DNA of 64,000 nt from Ornithoclostridium sp944380285 (GTDB lineage: Bacteria; Bacillota; Clostridia; Christensenellales; UBA3700). The notes under the pieces were generated by a model. That model was not told where the DNA came from, did not search any database, and saw only the letters and a list, made by a program, of their open reading frames with translations. Position 1 is the first letter of the stretch, and each line of letters opens with the position of its first letter. Both the position numbers and the translations under genes were made by a program. The DNA lies in NCBI GenBank assembly GCA_963931165.1, contig OZ006985.1, positions 1,054,001-1,118,000 on the forward strand, written 5' to 3'. Positions 33,509-42,758 of the stretch are shown here, piece by piece.

Positions 33509-34786
33509 ATGAGTGCATTCGACAAAGTTATCGGCTATGAAAAAGAGAAGGAAGAACTGTATCAGCTGTGCGACATGGCGAAAAATTCGGCAAAATATGC
33601 GGCTCTGGGCGTAAAACTTCCGCGCGGTATTTTGCTGTACGGTGTGCCGGGTGTAGGTAAAACCTTGATGGCAACGGCTCTCCTCGATGAGATGGATAAT
33701 GGCAGAAAACGCTACATTCTCCGCAAGGACAAAGCCATCGAAGAGTTTGTGGAAAGCATTTCCAAAACCTTTCAGGAAGCCAAAGAGAATGCGCCTTCCG
33801 TCATCTTTCTCGATGATCTCGATAAGTTCGCATCTGACAGCAATTCGCGCAATCCGGAAGAACTTATTGCCGTGCAGTCCGGTATCGATGAAGTGAAAGG
33901 CGCCGATGTTTTCGTCGTTGCCACCGCTAATGACGTGTGTGTACTGCCTAATTCATTGCGCCGTTACGGCAGATTCGATCGCATTCTCGAGATTTGCCCG
34001 CCCAACCGCAGAGAAGCGGTGGAGATCGTGCGCCATTATCTGAAAGGGAAAAAGGTTGCAGACGATGTTACTGCCGAGAGTGTGGCAAGGCTGATGGACG
34101 GTAATTCGTGCGCCGCACTGGAGAGCATTCTCAATGAGGCCGGAATCTATGCGGGGTACGAAAACAAAACGGAAATCAAACGCGAGCATATCGTAAGGGC
34201 GGTGCTTCGGAACATCTTTGAGGCGGACGAATCCGTCAACGAAATATCTGTCGCGGCAAAAGAAGAGGTTGCCTTTCACGAGGCGGGACACGCCGTGGCG
34301 GCGCTTGCGTTTGATCCCGAAGGCGTGGGTCTTATTTCCATTCGGCCGAGTAAGAGCGATGCGCGCGGCGTTGTGCAGATTTTTAAGAGCGAAGATTACT
34401 TCGGTTCTTACAATAAAATGCATGAGCGCGTCATTTCTTTGCTTGCGGGCCGTGCCGCCGTGGAACTCAAATTCGGTCATATGGATGTCGGGGCTGCCTC
34501 CGACCTTAACCGAGCTTCCGCCATTTTGCAGCGTTTCATCGTCGACTACGCGGTGAGCGGGTTTGCGCTGTTCCATCATAATAATCACGACGGTATCAGT
34601 TCGTGTAATCAGGAAGACGGTATCACGGCGGAACGTAGCGCCATGCTTGCCCGTTGCTATGAAGAGGCGAAAGACGTTCTCCGCAAAAATTGGGCGTTTG
34701 TCGAAAAACTCGCGGCGGCGCTCGTCGAACGGGATACGCTTGTATTTGAAGAGATAGCCGAACTCCGCAGGGAAATTGTGGCATAA
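33509..34786 (+). CDS. FtsH-like AAA+ zinc protease without membrane anchor
   Basis: The 425-residue protein joins an AAA+ module (GVPGVGKT near 47, Walker B VIFLDDLD near 98, arginine-finger region RRYGRFDR near 150) to an M41 peptidase domain (HEAGH, His257/Glu258/His261, and Asp332 in AASDLNRA as third ligand). FtsH proteins are usually 600-700 residues with two N-terminal membrane helices. Here the chain starts directly at the AAA domain (FDKVIGYEKEKEELYQL), so it should be cytosolic. All catalytic residues are present. It has its own terminator and an island-type promoter. Confidence 0.9.
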   Translation: MSAFDKVIGYEKEKEELYQLCDMAKNSAKYAALGVKLPRGILLYGVPGVGKTLMATALLDEMDNGRKRYILRKDKAIEEFVESISKTFQEAKENAPSVIFLDDLDKFASDSNSRNPEELIAVQSGIDEVKGADVFVVATANDVCVLPNSLRRYGRFDRILEICPPNRREAVEIVRHYLKGKKVADDVTAESVARLMDGNSCAALESILNEAGIYAGYENKTEIKREHIVRAVLRNIFEADESVNEISVAAKEEVAFHEAGHAVAALAFDPEGVGLISIRPSKSDARGVVQIFKSEDYFGSYNKMHERVISLLAGRAAVELKFGHMDVGAASDLNRASAILQRFIVDYAVSGFALFHHNNHDGISSCNQEDGITAERSAMLARCYEEAKDVLRKNWAFVEKLAAALVERDTLVFEEIAELRREIVA

Positions 34787-34791
34787 AGAGC

Positions 34792-34822
34792 GGCGGCACA
34801 TGGTTTATGTGCCGCCTTTTGT
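34792..34822 (+). terminator. Terminator of the FtsH-like gene
   Basis: GGCGGCACAT-GGTTT-ATGTGCCGCC followed by TTTT. Confidence 0.9.
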
Positions 34823-34873
34823 AAATTTTGGTAAAGTATTGTTTTAGATTGCTTTGCGTGGTATAATTGAACC

Positions 34874-34930
34874 ATGGATTATTGTATTTCAGATATCCAC
34901 GGCTATTACGATCTGTTTCGCCGTCAATAA
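34874..34930 (+). pseudogene. Start of a calcineurin-like phosphoesterase, truncated
   Basis: Eighteen codons encode MDYCISDIHGYYDLFRRQ, the metal-binding N-terminus (DIHG) of a serine/threonine-phosphatase or diadenosine-polyphosphatase family protein, then a TAA. No continuation is seen in any frame before the next gene. TATAAT at 34862-34867 lies 6 bases before the ATG, as in the other leaderless starts of this window. Confidence 0.65.
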
Positions 34931-34963
34931 CTGTCAGTCTTTTTATATAAACGAACGATAAAG

Positions 34964-34992
34964 TTGCTTTTATGTGTTAAATATGATACAAT
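34964..34992 (+). promoter_or_regulatory. Promoter of the DUF2779-DUF262-WYL operon
   Basis: TTGCTT (34964-34969) and TACAAT (34987-34992), 17-bp spacer. No palindrome of the island type is present here, so this operon is controlled differently. Confidence 0.6.
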
Positions 34993-35068
34993 AGAACCAC
35001 GAAAGAGGAATTTATAATTCAAAATAAAAGTTATCACGATATGGATGGCTAAAACAGAGGAAATACAA

Positions 35069-36568
35069 ATGGAATTATCCAAAAGCAAATATACGCGCTT
35101 TTGCCAGTGCCCGAAAATGCTGTGGCTGGATACATACCGCCCCGAGCTTGCCGTCCAAGCCCCTGCGCTTCAACGTCGTTTTCAGGAGGGTAACGAGGTC
35201 GGCGATTTAGCCATGGGATTATTCGGCGATTTCGTGGAGACCACAGTATATACCGCCGATGGCAAACTTGATATCGCCGCCATGCTCAAAAATACACAAA
35301 AATATATTGCCGAGGGGAAAGAGAATATTTGCGAGGCGGCGTTTACCAAAAACGGGTGCTATTGCGCCGTCGATATCCTGCGTAAAACGGAAGGCGGGTA
35401 CGAGATCTATGAAGTTAAATCGAGCACAGATATTCACGATGTTTACTTGTGGGACGTAGCGTACCAGCGCTGGGTCTTGGAGCAGAGCGGGCTTAAAATC
35501 GTACATACATATATCGTTTATATCAACAACAAGTACGCGAGGCAGGGGGATATCGACGTCCATAAGCTGTTTGCAATTCAAAATGTTTCGGATGCGATTT
35601 TGCCCTATTATAAAGAGGTGGCGCAAAATACCGCCCGCGCCAAAGAGTATATCGCGCAGAAGGACGAACCGGAATCGAAACTTGGTGAACAATGTTTCGC
35701 TCCGTATGAGTGCGCTTACTGGCAGTATTGCGCACGAGAGCTTCCGTCGCCCAACGTGCTTGACTTGTATCGCATTTCCGCAAAAAAGGCGTTTGGGTAT
35801 ATAGAGGAAGGTATCGTCACTTTCGACGATGCGATAAAGAGCGGCATTTCGCTGAACACGACGCAATGGCGACAGGTGGAGTTTGAGCAGCTGCAACTGC
35901 CCACACATATTGACCGTTTGGGGATCAAGAGTTTTCTCGATACTCTTTGGTATCCGCTGTATTTTTTGGATTTTGAAACTTTTCAGACGTGTATTCCCAT
36001 GTATGACGGTATCAGACCATATCAGCAGGTGCCGTTCCAGTATTCGCTGCACTATCTTGAGCGGGACGGTGCGGTGCTTGAACATAAAGAATTTTTGGCG
36101 GACGAAAATTCCGATCCGCGCCGCGCTATTGCCGAGCGGCTGGTAGCGGATATACCGACGGAAGCTTGCGTTTTGGCGTATAATATGTCATTCGAATGTA
36201 CGCGTCTGAAAGAACTTGCCGAAATCTTTCCCGACCTTTCCGAAAAATTGTTGGCGATCCGCGCAAATGTGCGCGACTTGCTGGATGTGTTCCGCAACGG
36301 CTATGTGTATGATCGCGCAATGGAGGGGAGTTTTTCCATAAAGAAGGTGCTGCCTGCACTCTTTCCGAATGATCCGAATTTGGATTATCATAATCTTGCG
36401 GACGTACATAACGGCGGCGAAGCGACGGATACCTATTTGGCGCTGCGCAGCATGGATAAAGAAGAGCGGGATAGGCTGCGGCAGAGCCTTTTGGTGTATT
36501 GCAGGTTGGACACGATGGCGATGGTCATGCTCTGGCAGAGACTGCGGGAGTTTTGTGTGGAAAAATAA
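35069..36568 (+). CDS. DUF2779 protein: Cas4-like nuclease plus DEDD exonuclease domain
   Basis: The 499-residue protein has an N-terminal Cas4/PD-(D/E)XK-like part: Cys residues in FCQCPKMLWL near residue 12, an active-site-like AVDILRKTEGGYEIYEVKSST near 110, and a late Cys pair (YECAYWQYC near 225) that could close an Fe-S cluster. From about 290 follows a DUF2779 ribonuclease-H-like domain (YFLDFET, AYNMSFECTRL, YCRLDTMAM) with the DEDD exonuclease acids. The ATG at 35069 has AGAGG 8 bases upstream. 35045 is a possible longer start. It is the first gene of the operon. Confidence 0.85.
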   Translation: MELSKSKYTRFCQCPKMLWLDTYRPELAVQAPALQRRFQEGNEVGDLAMGLFGDFVETTVYTADGKLDIAAMLKNTQKYIAEGKENICEAAFTKNGCYCAVDILRKTEGGYEIYEVKSSTDIHDVYLWDVAYQRWVLEQSGLKIVHTYIVYINNKYARQGDIDVHKLFAIQNVSDAILPYYKEVAQNTARAKEYIAQKDEPESKLGEQCFAPYECAYWQYCARELPSPNVLDLYRISAKKAFGYIEEGIVTFDDAIKSGISLNTTQWRQVEFEQLQLPTHIDRLGIKSFLDTLWYPLYFLDFETFQTCIPMYDGIRPYQQVPFQYSLHYLERDGAVLEHKEFLADENSDPRRAIAERLVADIPTEACVLAYNMSFECTRLKELAEIFPDLSEKLLAIRANVRDLLDVFRNGYVYDRAMEGSFSIKKVLPALFPNDPNLDYHNLADVHNGGEATDTYLALRSMDKEERDRLRQSLLVYCRLDTMAMVMLWQRLREFCVEK

Positions 36569-36588
36569 ATAAAAAGGAGGGTGCAAAA

Positions 36589-38805
36589 ATGGGAAATATA
36601 ACTTGTCAAATCATAATAGACGGTAAAGAAAAGCAGATTACTTTGCAAGAGGATATCGCTACAATCCTGCGTATTTTTAATAAAGATTCGGCGGACGAAC
36701 TCACCTTAAAAAAGGTGGGGGATATTTGTGATGATAAAAATAATTTTTATATCGCAAGTTATCAGCGTGGTTATCGTTGGGGTAAAGATGAAGTAAAAGC
36801 TCTGCTTGACGATATTTATGAAGTGTATAAAAAAGAAGTGTATAAAAAAGATGATAGCGAGCAGAAATATTGTCTGCAACCGTTGGTGGTGAAAAAGCTG
36901 GAAGATAAAGTAAAATATACGCGGACGTTGAAAAATTTGGTTGAGGGAATAGGCAAGCAAGATAATAAGCTCGAACAAGAAGTAGAAAATCAACAAAAAG
37001 TTTATGTTGATGATGAAATTTACGAGCTTCTCGATGGACAACAGCGATTGACGACTTTGTGGCTGATATTGTCAGAATTAGATAGAAATCAGGAAACAGA
37101 GACTAAAAAGGAATCAGAAAATAAAACTTATCAGATATATTATGAACTGCTGCGTAGGGTCGATAAGGATTTTATCGAGCAAGCAAGAGGGATAATTAAA
37201 AATTGGATAGAAATAGGCAATCCGGAAAGCAAAAATTTAAATAAAATCAAGTATCGAGATGTGATTCTTAGAAAATTGACATTTCTTTGGTATGAAGTTA
37301 CGAATGGTATTAGTATAGTTGATGAATCTACAGATCAAAATGTCGGTAATAATGATTCAGAAAAGTTATTCCGCAAAATTAATAAGGGGAAAATTGAACT
37401 TACGAATGCGGAACTATTTAAAGCAATGCTTTTGAACGAAGAAAATGCAAGGACTGAAGAAGATCGCAGAGAGTTGGAGCAAATTTCGTTTGAGTGGGAT
37501 AGGGTTGAACAGTCTCTCCGCAATGACGAGTTTTGGTTTTTTATATCCAATGATACTTCGGAAGAGCGTACTCGAATTGACTATATTTTAGAGGTGTATG
37601 CCCGAGGTTTAAAGGTCGAAGATGAAGAGATGAAGAAAATAGAGGATGAAACTAAGAAAAAGGAATTTAAAAATATAATGAGAAATTATAAGGCAGATTT
37701 AGAAAAACTTGATGTAAATAAGGATAGATATTCTTTCCTTGCGGTCAATAAATATTTGGAATATTGTCAAAAAACAAGCAATGGAATGACTTTGAAGGAT
37801 ATTTGGAAAGATATCGTTTCTGTACACGATAAATTATATTCGTGGTATCAAGACAACGAACTTTATCACAATATAGGTTTTTTGGTCTCATGCGAAGGTA
37901 AGCGTCGTGCAACCGCGACTGATGTAGTCGTAAAATTGTATCAAAACGGGAAAGATAAAGGAATTCATGAAGTAAAAGAAATAGTTTGCGGGGAAATTTT
38001 TGATAGATTGATTGTTAAAAAGTGGAAGAAAAGAAAAGCTAAAAATGTAAAACGGGATATTGAAGAGGAATTTGAGCTTGAGAACCTTACTTTTGACGGG
38101 GACAAAAATTATCTTGCCAACGTGTTGCTTTTATATTCGAATATTTTCCCCTTATTAGAGCAAGGGAGAGGAAAATTTCCTTTTAAAGCATATTATTCAG
38201 ATAGTTGGGACATAGAGCATATTAATCCGCAAACAAAAGAATCGGAAATAAAAAAAATGATAACCTGGGGAAAATCAGAAAACAATGGAAAGGCTGACAG
38301 AGGGGAAGATGAAATATATAGTAATCTTAATTGGGTGCGGAATGTTGAGTTGATTTTAGAGTATCTTAAAAAGAAAAATAATAAGCTTTTGCCGGAATTG
38401 AAAGAGGAAGATAGAAATAAAGACTTTTGTGAGTTTAGCAGTAGTGAAAGCGGAAAAGATTTCTTGGAAGACATGGAAAAAGCATGGGATGAATGTCAGG
38501 TTGAAAGTGATGTTGATGCTGTAAATAATTTTGTATTATTGAACAGTAAAATTAACAGAGGTTATCACAACGCTCTCTTCAATCAAAAGCGTGCAAAAAT
38601 CATTGAGTATGATAAAAACGGATTTTTCATTCCTATGGCTACAAAAAATGTTTTCTTGAAGTACTATAATGAGAACCCGACCGAGTTTATTGAATGGGGC
38701 AAAGAAGATCGAGAAGGGTACTTGAATTATTTGAAGGAGCTTTTCAATAAAGTAAAGTCATGGGAAAAATATTCTCAAAAGGGAGGTAAATCGATCAATG
38801 AGTAG
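36589..38805 (+). CDS. GmrSD-type DUF262/DUF1524 protein (type IV restriction-like)
   Basis: The 738-residue protein begins with a DUF262 ParB-like domain (IASYQRGYRWGKDEVKALL near 52, LDGQQRLTTLW near 149, FRKINKGKIELTNAELFK near 262) and ends with a DUF1524 HNH nuclease (WDIEHINPQ near 541, KINRGYHNALFNQKRAKI, GFFIPMATKNVFLKYY). This is the single-chain form of GmrSD, which in known cases uses NTP to cut modified phage DNA. GGAGGG precedes the ATG. The coding sequence is much more AT-rich than the flanking genes. Confidence 0.9.
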   Translation: MGNITCQIIIDGKEKQITLQEDIATILRIFNKDSADELTLKKVGDICDDKNNFYIASYQRGYRWGKDEVKALLDDIYEVYKKEVYKKDDSEQKYCLQPLVVKKLEDKVKYTRTLKNLVEGIGKQDNKLEQEVENQQKVYVDDEIYELLDGQQRLTTLWLILSELDRNQETETKKESENKTYQIYYELLRRVDKDFIEQARGIIKNWIEIGNPESKNLNKIKYRDVILRKLTFLWYEVTNGISIVDESTDQNVGNNDSEKLFRKINKGKIELTNAELFKAMLLNEENARTEEDRRELEQISFEWDRVEQSLRNDEFWFFISNDTSEERTRIDYILEVYARGLKVEDEEMKKIEDETKKKEFKNIMRNYKADLEKLDVNKDRYSFLAVNKYLEYCQKTSNGMTLKDIWKDIVSVHDKLYSWYQDNELYHNIGFLVSCEGKRRATATDVVVKLYQNGKDKGIHEVKEIVCGEIFDRLIVKKWKKRKAKNVKRDIEEEFELENLTFDGDKNYLANVLLLYSNIFPLLEQGRGKFPFKAYYSDSWDIEHINPQTKESEIKKMITWGKSENNGKADRGEDEIYSNLNWVRNVELILEYLKKKNNKLLPELKEEDRNKDFCEFSSSESGKDFLEDMEKAWDECQVESDVDAVNNFVLLNSKINRGYHNALFNQKRAKIIEYDKNGFFIPMATKNVFLKYYNENPTEFIEWGKEDREGYLNYLKELFNKVKSWEKYSQKGGKSINE

Positions 38806-41029
38806 TATAGGTCAACAATATACTTTTTGGAACTTGATTAATGACTATAAAATTATTGTTCCTAAAATTCAGCGCGACTATGTCCAGGGTAGAGAAAATA
38901 AGACCGTTGAAAAAAACCGTGAAGAATTTGTTAAAGAATTGATCGGTTCTTTAGCTGAGAATAAGCCGATGTCATTAAATTTTGTATATGGAACAATCCA
39001 TGGCGACGAGTTTATTCCGATTGACGGGCAGCAAAGGCTCACCACGCTCTTTTTATTGCATTTGTATGTATTTGCTAAAAAAGGAAATGCAGAAGCAATA
39101 AAAAAATTGCTGGATCAGTTCAGTTATCAAACGCGCTACACGACTAATCGTTTTTTGAAAAAATTGGCGAAAGAACTTCCACAGATGTTGGAGATGGCTC
39201 GCTACGATGAAAGCCTTGCTAAACTTATTCGAATTTCTGGTTGGTACGTGACGCCATGGGATAACGATCCCAATATTTCTTCTTGCATTGTTATGCTTGA
39301 CCTTATTCATGAGAAATGCAAATGTAAAACCATAAGTGCTGAAATATTGAAAGATGACTGTCCAATTACGTTTATGTGGTTGCAATTGGATAAGTCGTTT
39401 GGTTCGGACAATCAGTTGTATATCCGTATGAATTCTCGAGGTAAACAGCTTACTGATTTTGAAAATTTTAAAGCTGAACTTTATGAAAAGGTTTTGGCGG
39501 GTAAAGACACCGAGGAATTTAAAAAAAAGATTGACGGTGAATGGTATTCTATGTTGTGGGATGCCAATGTTGCAGAGAGCAATGTAAAGGATAATAGGAA
39601 AGAAAAGGTTGATATTGAAAAAGAAGCTCAATTAATCGACGAGCTTTTAAAGAGGTTAATTCATTGGACGATTGTAAGTAAGGCATGCGAGGAAGGCGGC
39701 GTTACTTTAAAACGACCGAGAGGAAAGCGTAAGAGGGAGGAACAAGTTAATGATGAAAAAGTGCTTGAACAAAGAGAGAGGCAAAAGCGGTTGTATCAAT
39801 TCTGCACTCCGAATGATACTGAAGAACCCGATATATTGCGATGTGGCGTAGAAGAGTATCAAAATCTTATTGAAAATAAAATAATAAAAGAAAGTATTAT
39901 AGGGGATTTGAATTCTTTATTAACTTTTTTGACATCGATAAAAGGAGAAAAAATATTTGAGTATATTGTTAAAGATATACTGGCTGTTTCGGAAGAGGGA
40001 GACAAGAGCTCTTACAAAATTAATAGTTATGGCCCGCGTGTATTGCTTTATGCCATTACGAAGTTTGCAAAAATATACGAGAAAAAAACTGAAACAGATG
40101 AAAGAGTCAACGATTTCCAATCGTGGTACCGAATTGTCTTAAATTTGGTCAGTACAAAAGAGATTGGCAGACCGGAAGATTTTCAAAAAGCGGTGTGGGC
40201 AATCGCGAAGTGGGACAAGGTTACGGCAAAATGGTTAGAAGAAAAGGATGTAAAGAATGCATTCCGGCCTGAGCAAGTTGAAGAAGAAAAGCAGAAATTA
40301 AATTTGATTAAATCAGGAGAAAAATGGAAAGATGCTATTTTGCAAGCGGAAAAAACGGATTTTGATCAGGGTTATCAAGAGCGCGATTATTTCCGCGGGC
40401 AAATCGGTTTTTTGTTACTAATGTCAAAAGAAGATGGCGACTACAATGTAAACAAATTTAATAAAATTTGCGAAGCAGCAAAAAAAATTTTTATCGATGA
40501 GTATGACGACAATTTATTTCATCGAGCACTACTTACATATCGAGATTATGGAACAGAACTCAAGAGTATCAATCAAGAAGAGAGCAGCCGAACAGTTTCT
40601 TATGGAATTACGACATATTTTCGTAAAACCAGGATTCATGGTGCGCCTGATTGGAGAGATGCTTTGATTGTAGTAAACTGGGATAAGGAGGGAAGCTGCA
40701 AGGCAAATAAGGTTTATATTGCATTAAAGAGTTTTATTGAGGAATTTATTAACACAAGTAGTACGGAATTAGAAAAGTTTCAAAACGATAAGCTTGAGCA
40801 ATATAAGAATAAGCTTAGGCAATATAGTGACGGTATTCCTGCTTCATTACAAGATAAACTTATTATGAAAAGAAAAATGTTTGAGTTCACAGATAATTAT
40901 TTTATCAAAAAAGAAGAAAAAGATATTTTATTAAGAAGCAAAACAAAAACAGGAGAAAAAGGGAGAAATTGGGATTATGTTGATGAATACTATGACAGCT
41001 CTGAGGGCGAGGAAGGACAAACACCATGA
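38798..41029 (+). CDS. Second DUF262-domain protein, no HNH seen
   Basis: The 743-residue protein overlaps the preceding gene by 8 bases. The DUF262 core is at the N-terminus: VPKIQRDYVQGR near 22, PIDGQQRLTTLFLLHLY near 74, YIRMNSRGKQLTDFENFK near 208. The remaining 500 residues are long, charged and helical. I find no DUF1524 HNH motif. Such a partner could supply NTP-driven recognition or regulate the nuclease next door. RBS GGGAGG lies in the end of the upstream gene. It also overlaps the WYL gene by 4 bases. Confidence 0.85.
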   Translation: MSSIGQQYTFWNLINDYKIIVPKIQRDYVQGRENKTVEKNREEFVKELIGSLAENKPMSLNFVYGTIHGDEFIPIDGQQRLTTLFLLHLYVFAKKGNAEAIKKLLDQFSYQTRYTTNRFLKKLAKELPQMLEMARYDESLAKLIRISGWYVTPWDNDPNISSCIVMLDLIHEKCKCKTISAEILKDDCPITFMWLQLDKSFGSDNQLYIRMNSRGKQLTDFENFKAELYEKVLAGKDTEEFKKKIDGEWYSMLWDANVAESNVKDNRKEKVDIEKEAQLIDELLKRLIHWTIVSKACEEGGVTLKRPRGKRKREEQVNDEKVLEQRERQKRLYQFCTPNDTEEPDILRCGVEEYQNLIENKIIKESIIGDLNSLLTFLTSIKGEKIFEYIVKDILAVSEEGDKSSYKINSYGPRVLLYAITKFAKIYEKKTETDERVNDFQSWYRIVLNLVSTKEIGRPEDFQKAVWAIAKWDKVTAKWLEEKDVKNAFRPEQVEEEKQKLNLIKSGEKWKDAILQAEKTDFDQGYQERDYFRGQIGFLLLMSKEDGDYNVNKFNKICEAAKKIFIDEYDDNLFHRALLTYRDYGTELKSINQEESSRTVSYGITTYFRKTRIHGAPDWRDALIVVNWDKEGSCKANKVYIALKSFIEEFINTSSTELEKFQNDKLEQYKNKLRQYSDGIPASLQDKLIMKRKMFEFTDNYFIKKEEKDILLRSKTKTGEKGRNWDYVDEYYDSSEGEEGQTP

Positions 41030-42003
41030 ACTCACTCGAACCGAAAAAGTTGGCGCTTTTGCGCATTTTGCAGATCTTGGAACAGTACAGCGATTGCGAT
41101 AATCCTCTCAAACAGGAGGATATCGCAAACTATCTCGATAAAGATTACGGCATCGTTATCGAGCGCAAGGCGATCGGGCGCAATCTGTCGCTATTGAAAG
41201 AGGCAGGTTACGACATCGCCTCCGACCGCAGGGGCAGCTATCTTGCCGAGCGCACGTTCGATGATTCCGAACTTCGTATGCTCATCGACGGCGTGCTGGC
41301 GAGCCGCTATATCACCGCCAAGCATTCCAAAGAACTCATCGAGCGGCTTTGTTCGCTTTCCAACAAGTATTTCCGTTCGCACGTCAAAAATATCTGGTCG
41401 GTGAATGAATGGAGCAAGACGGATAACCAGGCGCTGTTTTACAATATCGAGATCGTCGATGCAGCGATCGAGAAGAAGAAGCAGATCGCATTCTGCTACA
41501 ATAAGTACGGCGCGGATAAAAAGCTGCACAAGACGAGCGACCAACGTGCAACGCCCTATCAGATGATCTTGCGCAATCAGCGGTATTATCTCATTGCCTG
41601 CAACGAAAAATGGAAAAATTTGGGGCATTACCGCCTTGACCGCATTACAGATATCCGCTTGACGGACGAGCCGGCAACGCCGCTCCGTTCTTTGGCGGGG
41701 CATGAAAGCGGCATAGATTACAAGGAATATGCCACCTCGCTGCCGTATATGTTCACGGACAAGCCCGAACACGTCGAATTTTTGGCGGATCCCGGCATCA
41801 TCGATCAGATTATCGACTGGTTCGGCGAGAACGCGCGCATACAATCGTGCGGCGATAAGCTGAAAGTATCCGTCAAAGTAAGCCCCATGGCGATGGAGTA
41901 TTGGGCGATGCAGTATCTGAACTTTGTGGAAATTCTTTCGCCTGCCTCGCTGCGTTCGCGCATCGCGGCGAATCTGGAAGCGGCAAGGGGAAAATATAAT
42001 TAA
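41026..42003 (+). CDS. WYL-domain transcriptional regulator
   Basis: The 325-residue regulator has an N-terminal winged helix (LRILQILEQYSDCDNPLKQE, IERKAIGRNLSLLKEAGYDI), a WYL sensor domain (KKQIAFCYNKYG, ATPYQMILRNQRYYLIA, LGHYRLDRITDI near 195) and a C-terminal WCX-type extension. Proteins of this build (BrxR, CapW, PafBC) control defence and DNA-damage genes. It overlaps the DUF262 gene (ATGA) and is GC-richer than that gene, a mosaic sign. It is a reasonable candidate to bind the island palindromes. Confidence 0.92.
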   Translation: MNSLEPKKLALLRILQILEQYSDCDNPLKQEDIANYLDKDYGIVIERKAIGRNLSLLKEAGYDIASDRRGSYLAERTFDDSELRMLIDGVLASRYITAKHSKELIERLCSLSNKYFRSHVKNIWSVNEWSKTDNQALFYNIEIVDAAIEKKKQIAFCYNKYGADKKLHKTSDQRATPYQMILRNQRYYLIACNEKWKNLGHYRLDRITDIRLTDEPATPLRSLAGHESGIDYKEYATSLPYMFTDKPEHVEFLADPGIIDQIIDWFGENARIQSCGDKLKVSVKVSPMAMEYWAMQYLNFVEILSPASLRSRIAANLEAARGKYN

Positions 42004-42023
42004 ATTTTACGGAGGATGTGTAG

Positions 42024-42683
42024 ATGGATTTTGCAAAAAATTGGAATAAAGATTCTGTTGAGAATAAAATCAAAGACAAGATATTTGAATTCGTTTATGG
42101 ATGTGCATTACATGATGCGATTTTACAATTGGCTTTCAAAGATGAAAAAAAATGGATTTATCAAGTTAATGGTGCAAAAAATGAATTAAAAAAATATATT
42201 GATATCATTATTTTTGAGAATGGTTTTTCAAGTCAAAAAGCGCATGATGATGCTTTTTTAACAGCAGCTAAAAATATTTGTGATGCCGTAAATGAATATT
42301 CTGATAAACCGTCTGATGTGAAGACTATTTTTTCTTTTGGAAATGCACAAAAGCTGATAAATATGACAGTAAAACATTTTTATGCGTTATGTTATATGAA
42401 TTTGGCTTTGCGTGAAAATTTCAAGTATTGCCATTGCCCTATGGATGGAATTATGTTGCAGTGGGTTTGGAAAAATTATATGAATTTTGAAAAACAAAAT
42501 AAAATAAACAGACAAGAAGAATTGGGTAAGGCTTTTTGTGAGCCTTGGGGAAATGAAACTGTTCAAAACAATGATTTTCCAAATAGATATAAAAAATTTC
42601 AAGAGATAATAAGAAAGTGGGCGGCAAAGGAAGGATATAGTCCGATAGAATTTGATTACATTATTTGGAAATCAAAAAATTAA
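42024..42683 (+). CDS. Unknown AT-rich gene after the WYL regulator
   Basis: The 219-residue soluble, mostly helical protein starts MDFAKNWNKDSVENKIKD with an excellent RBS (GGAGGATGTG), 20 bases after the WYL gene. It contains YCHCPMDGIMLQWVWKNY near 135, a Cys/His cluster followed by Trp-rich sequence. I recognise no family. Because no promoter is visible before it, it is likely the fifth gene of the DUF2779 operon. Confidence 0.65.
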   Translation: MDFAKNWNKDSVENKIKDKIFEFVYGCALHDAILQLAFKDEKKWIYQVNGAKNELKKYIDIIIFENGFSSQKAHDDAFLTAAKNICDAVNEYSDKPSDVKTIFSFGNAQKLINMTVKHFYALCYMNLALRENFKYCHCPMDGIMLQWVWKNYMNFEKQNKINRQEELGKAFCEPWGNETVQNNDFPNRYKKFQEIIRKWAAKEGYSPIEFDYIIWKSKN

Positions 42684-42694
42684 TTGGCAAAGGA

Positions 42695-42728
42695 TGTACC
42701 GATTTTGGTGCATCCTTTATCGTATAAT
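42695..42728 (+). promoter_or_regulatory. Island promoter element 2 (palindrome + TATAAT)
   Basis: TGTACC-GATTTT-GGTGCA (42695-42712), 10-base gap, TATAAT (42723-42728). The palindrome is extended by AAAGGA/TCCTTT. It drives the CPCC-domain gene. Confidence 0.75.
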
Positions 42729-42758
42729 AAAGAAAAAACCAATCCCATGAGGTCGGAA

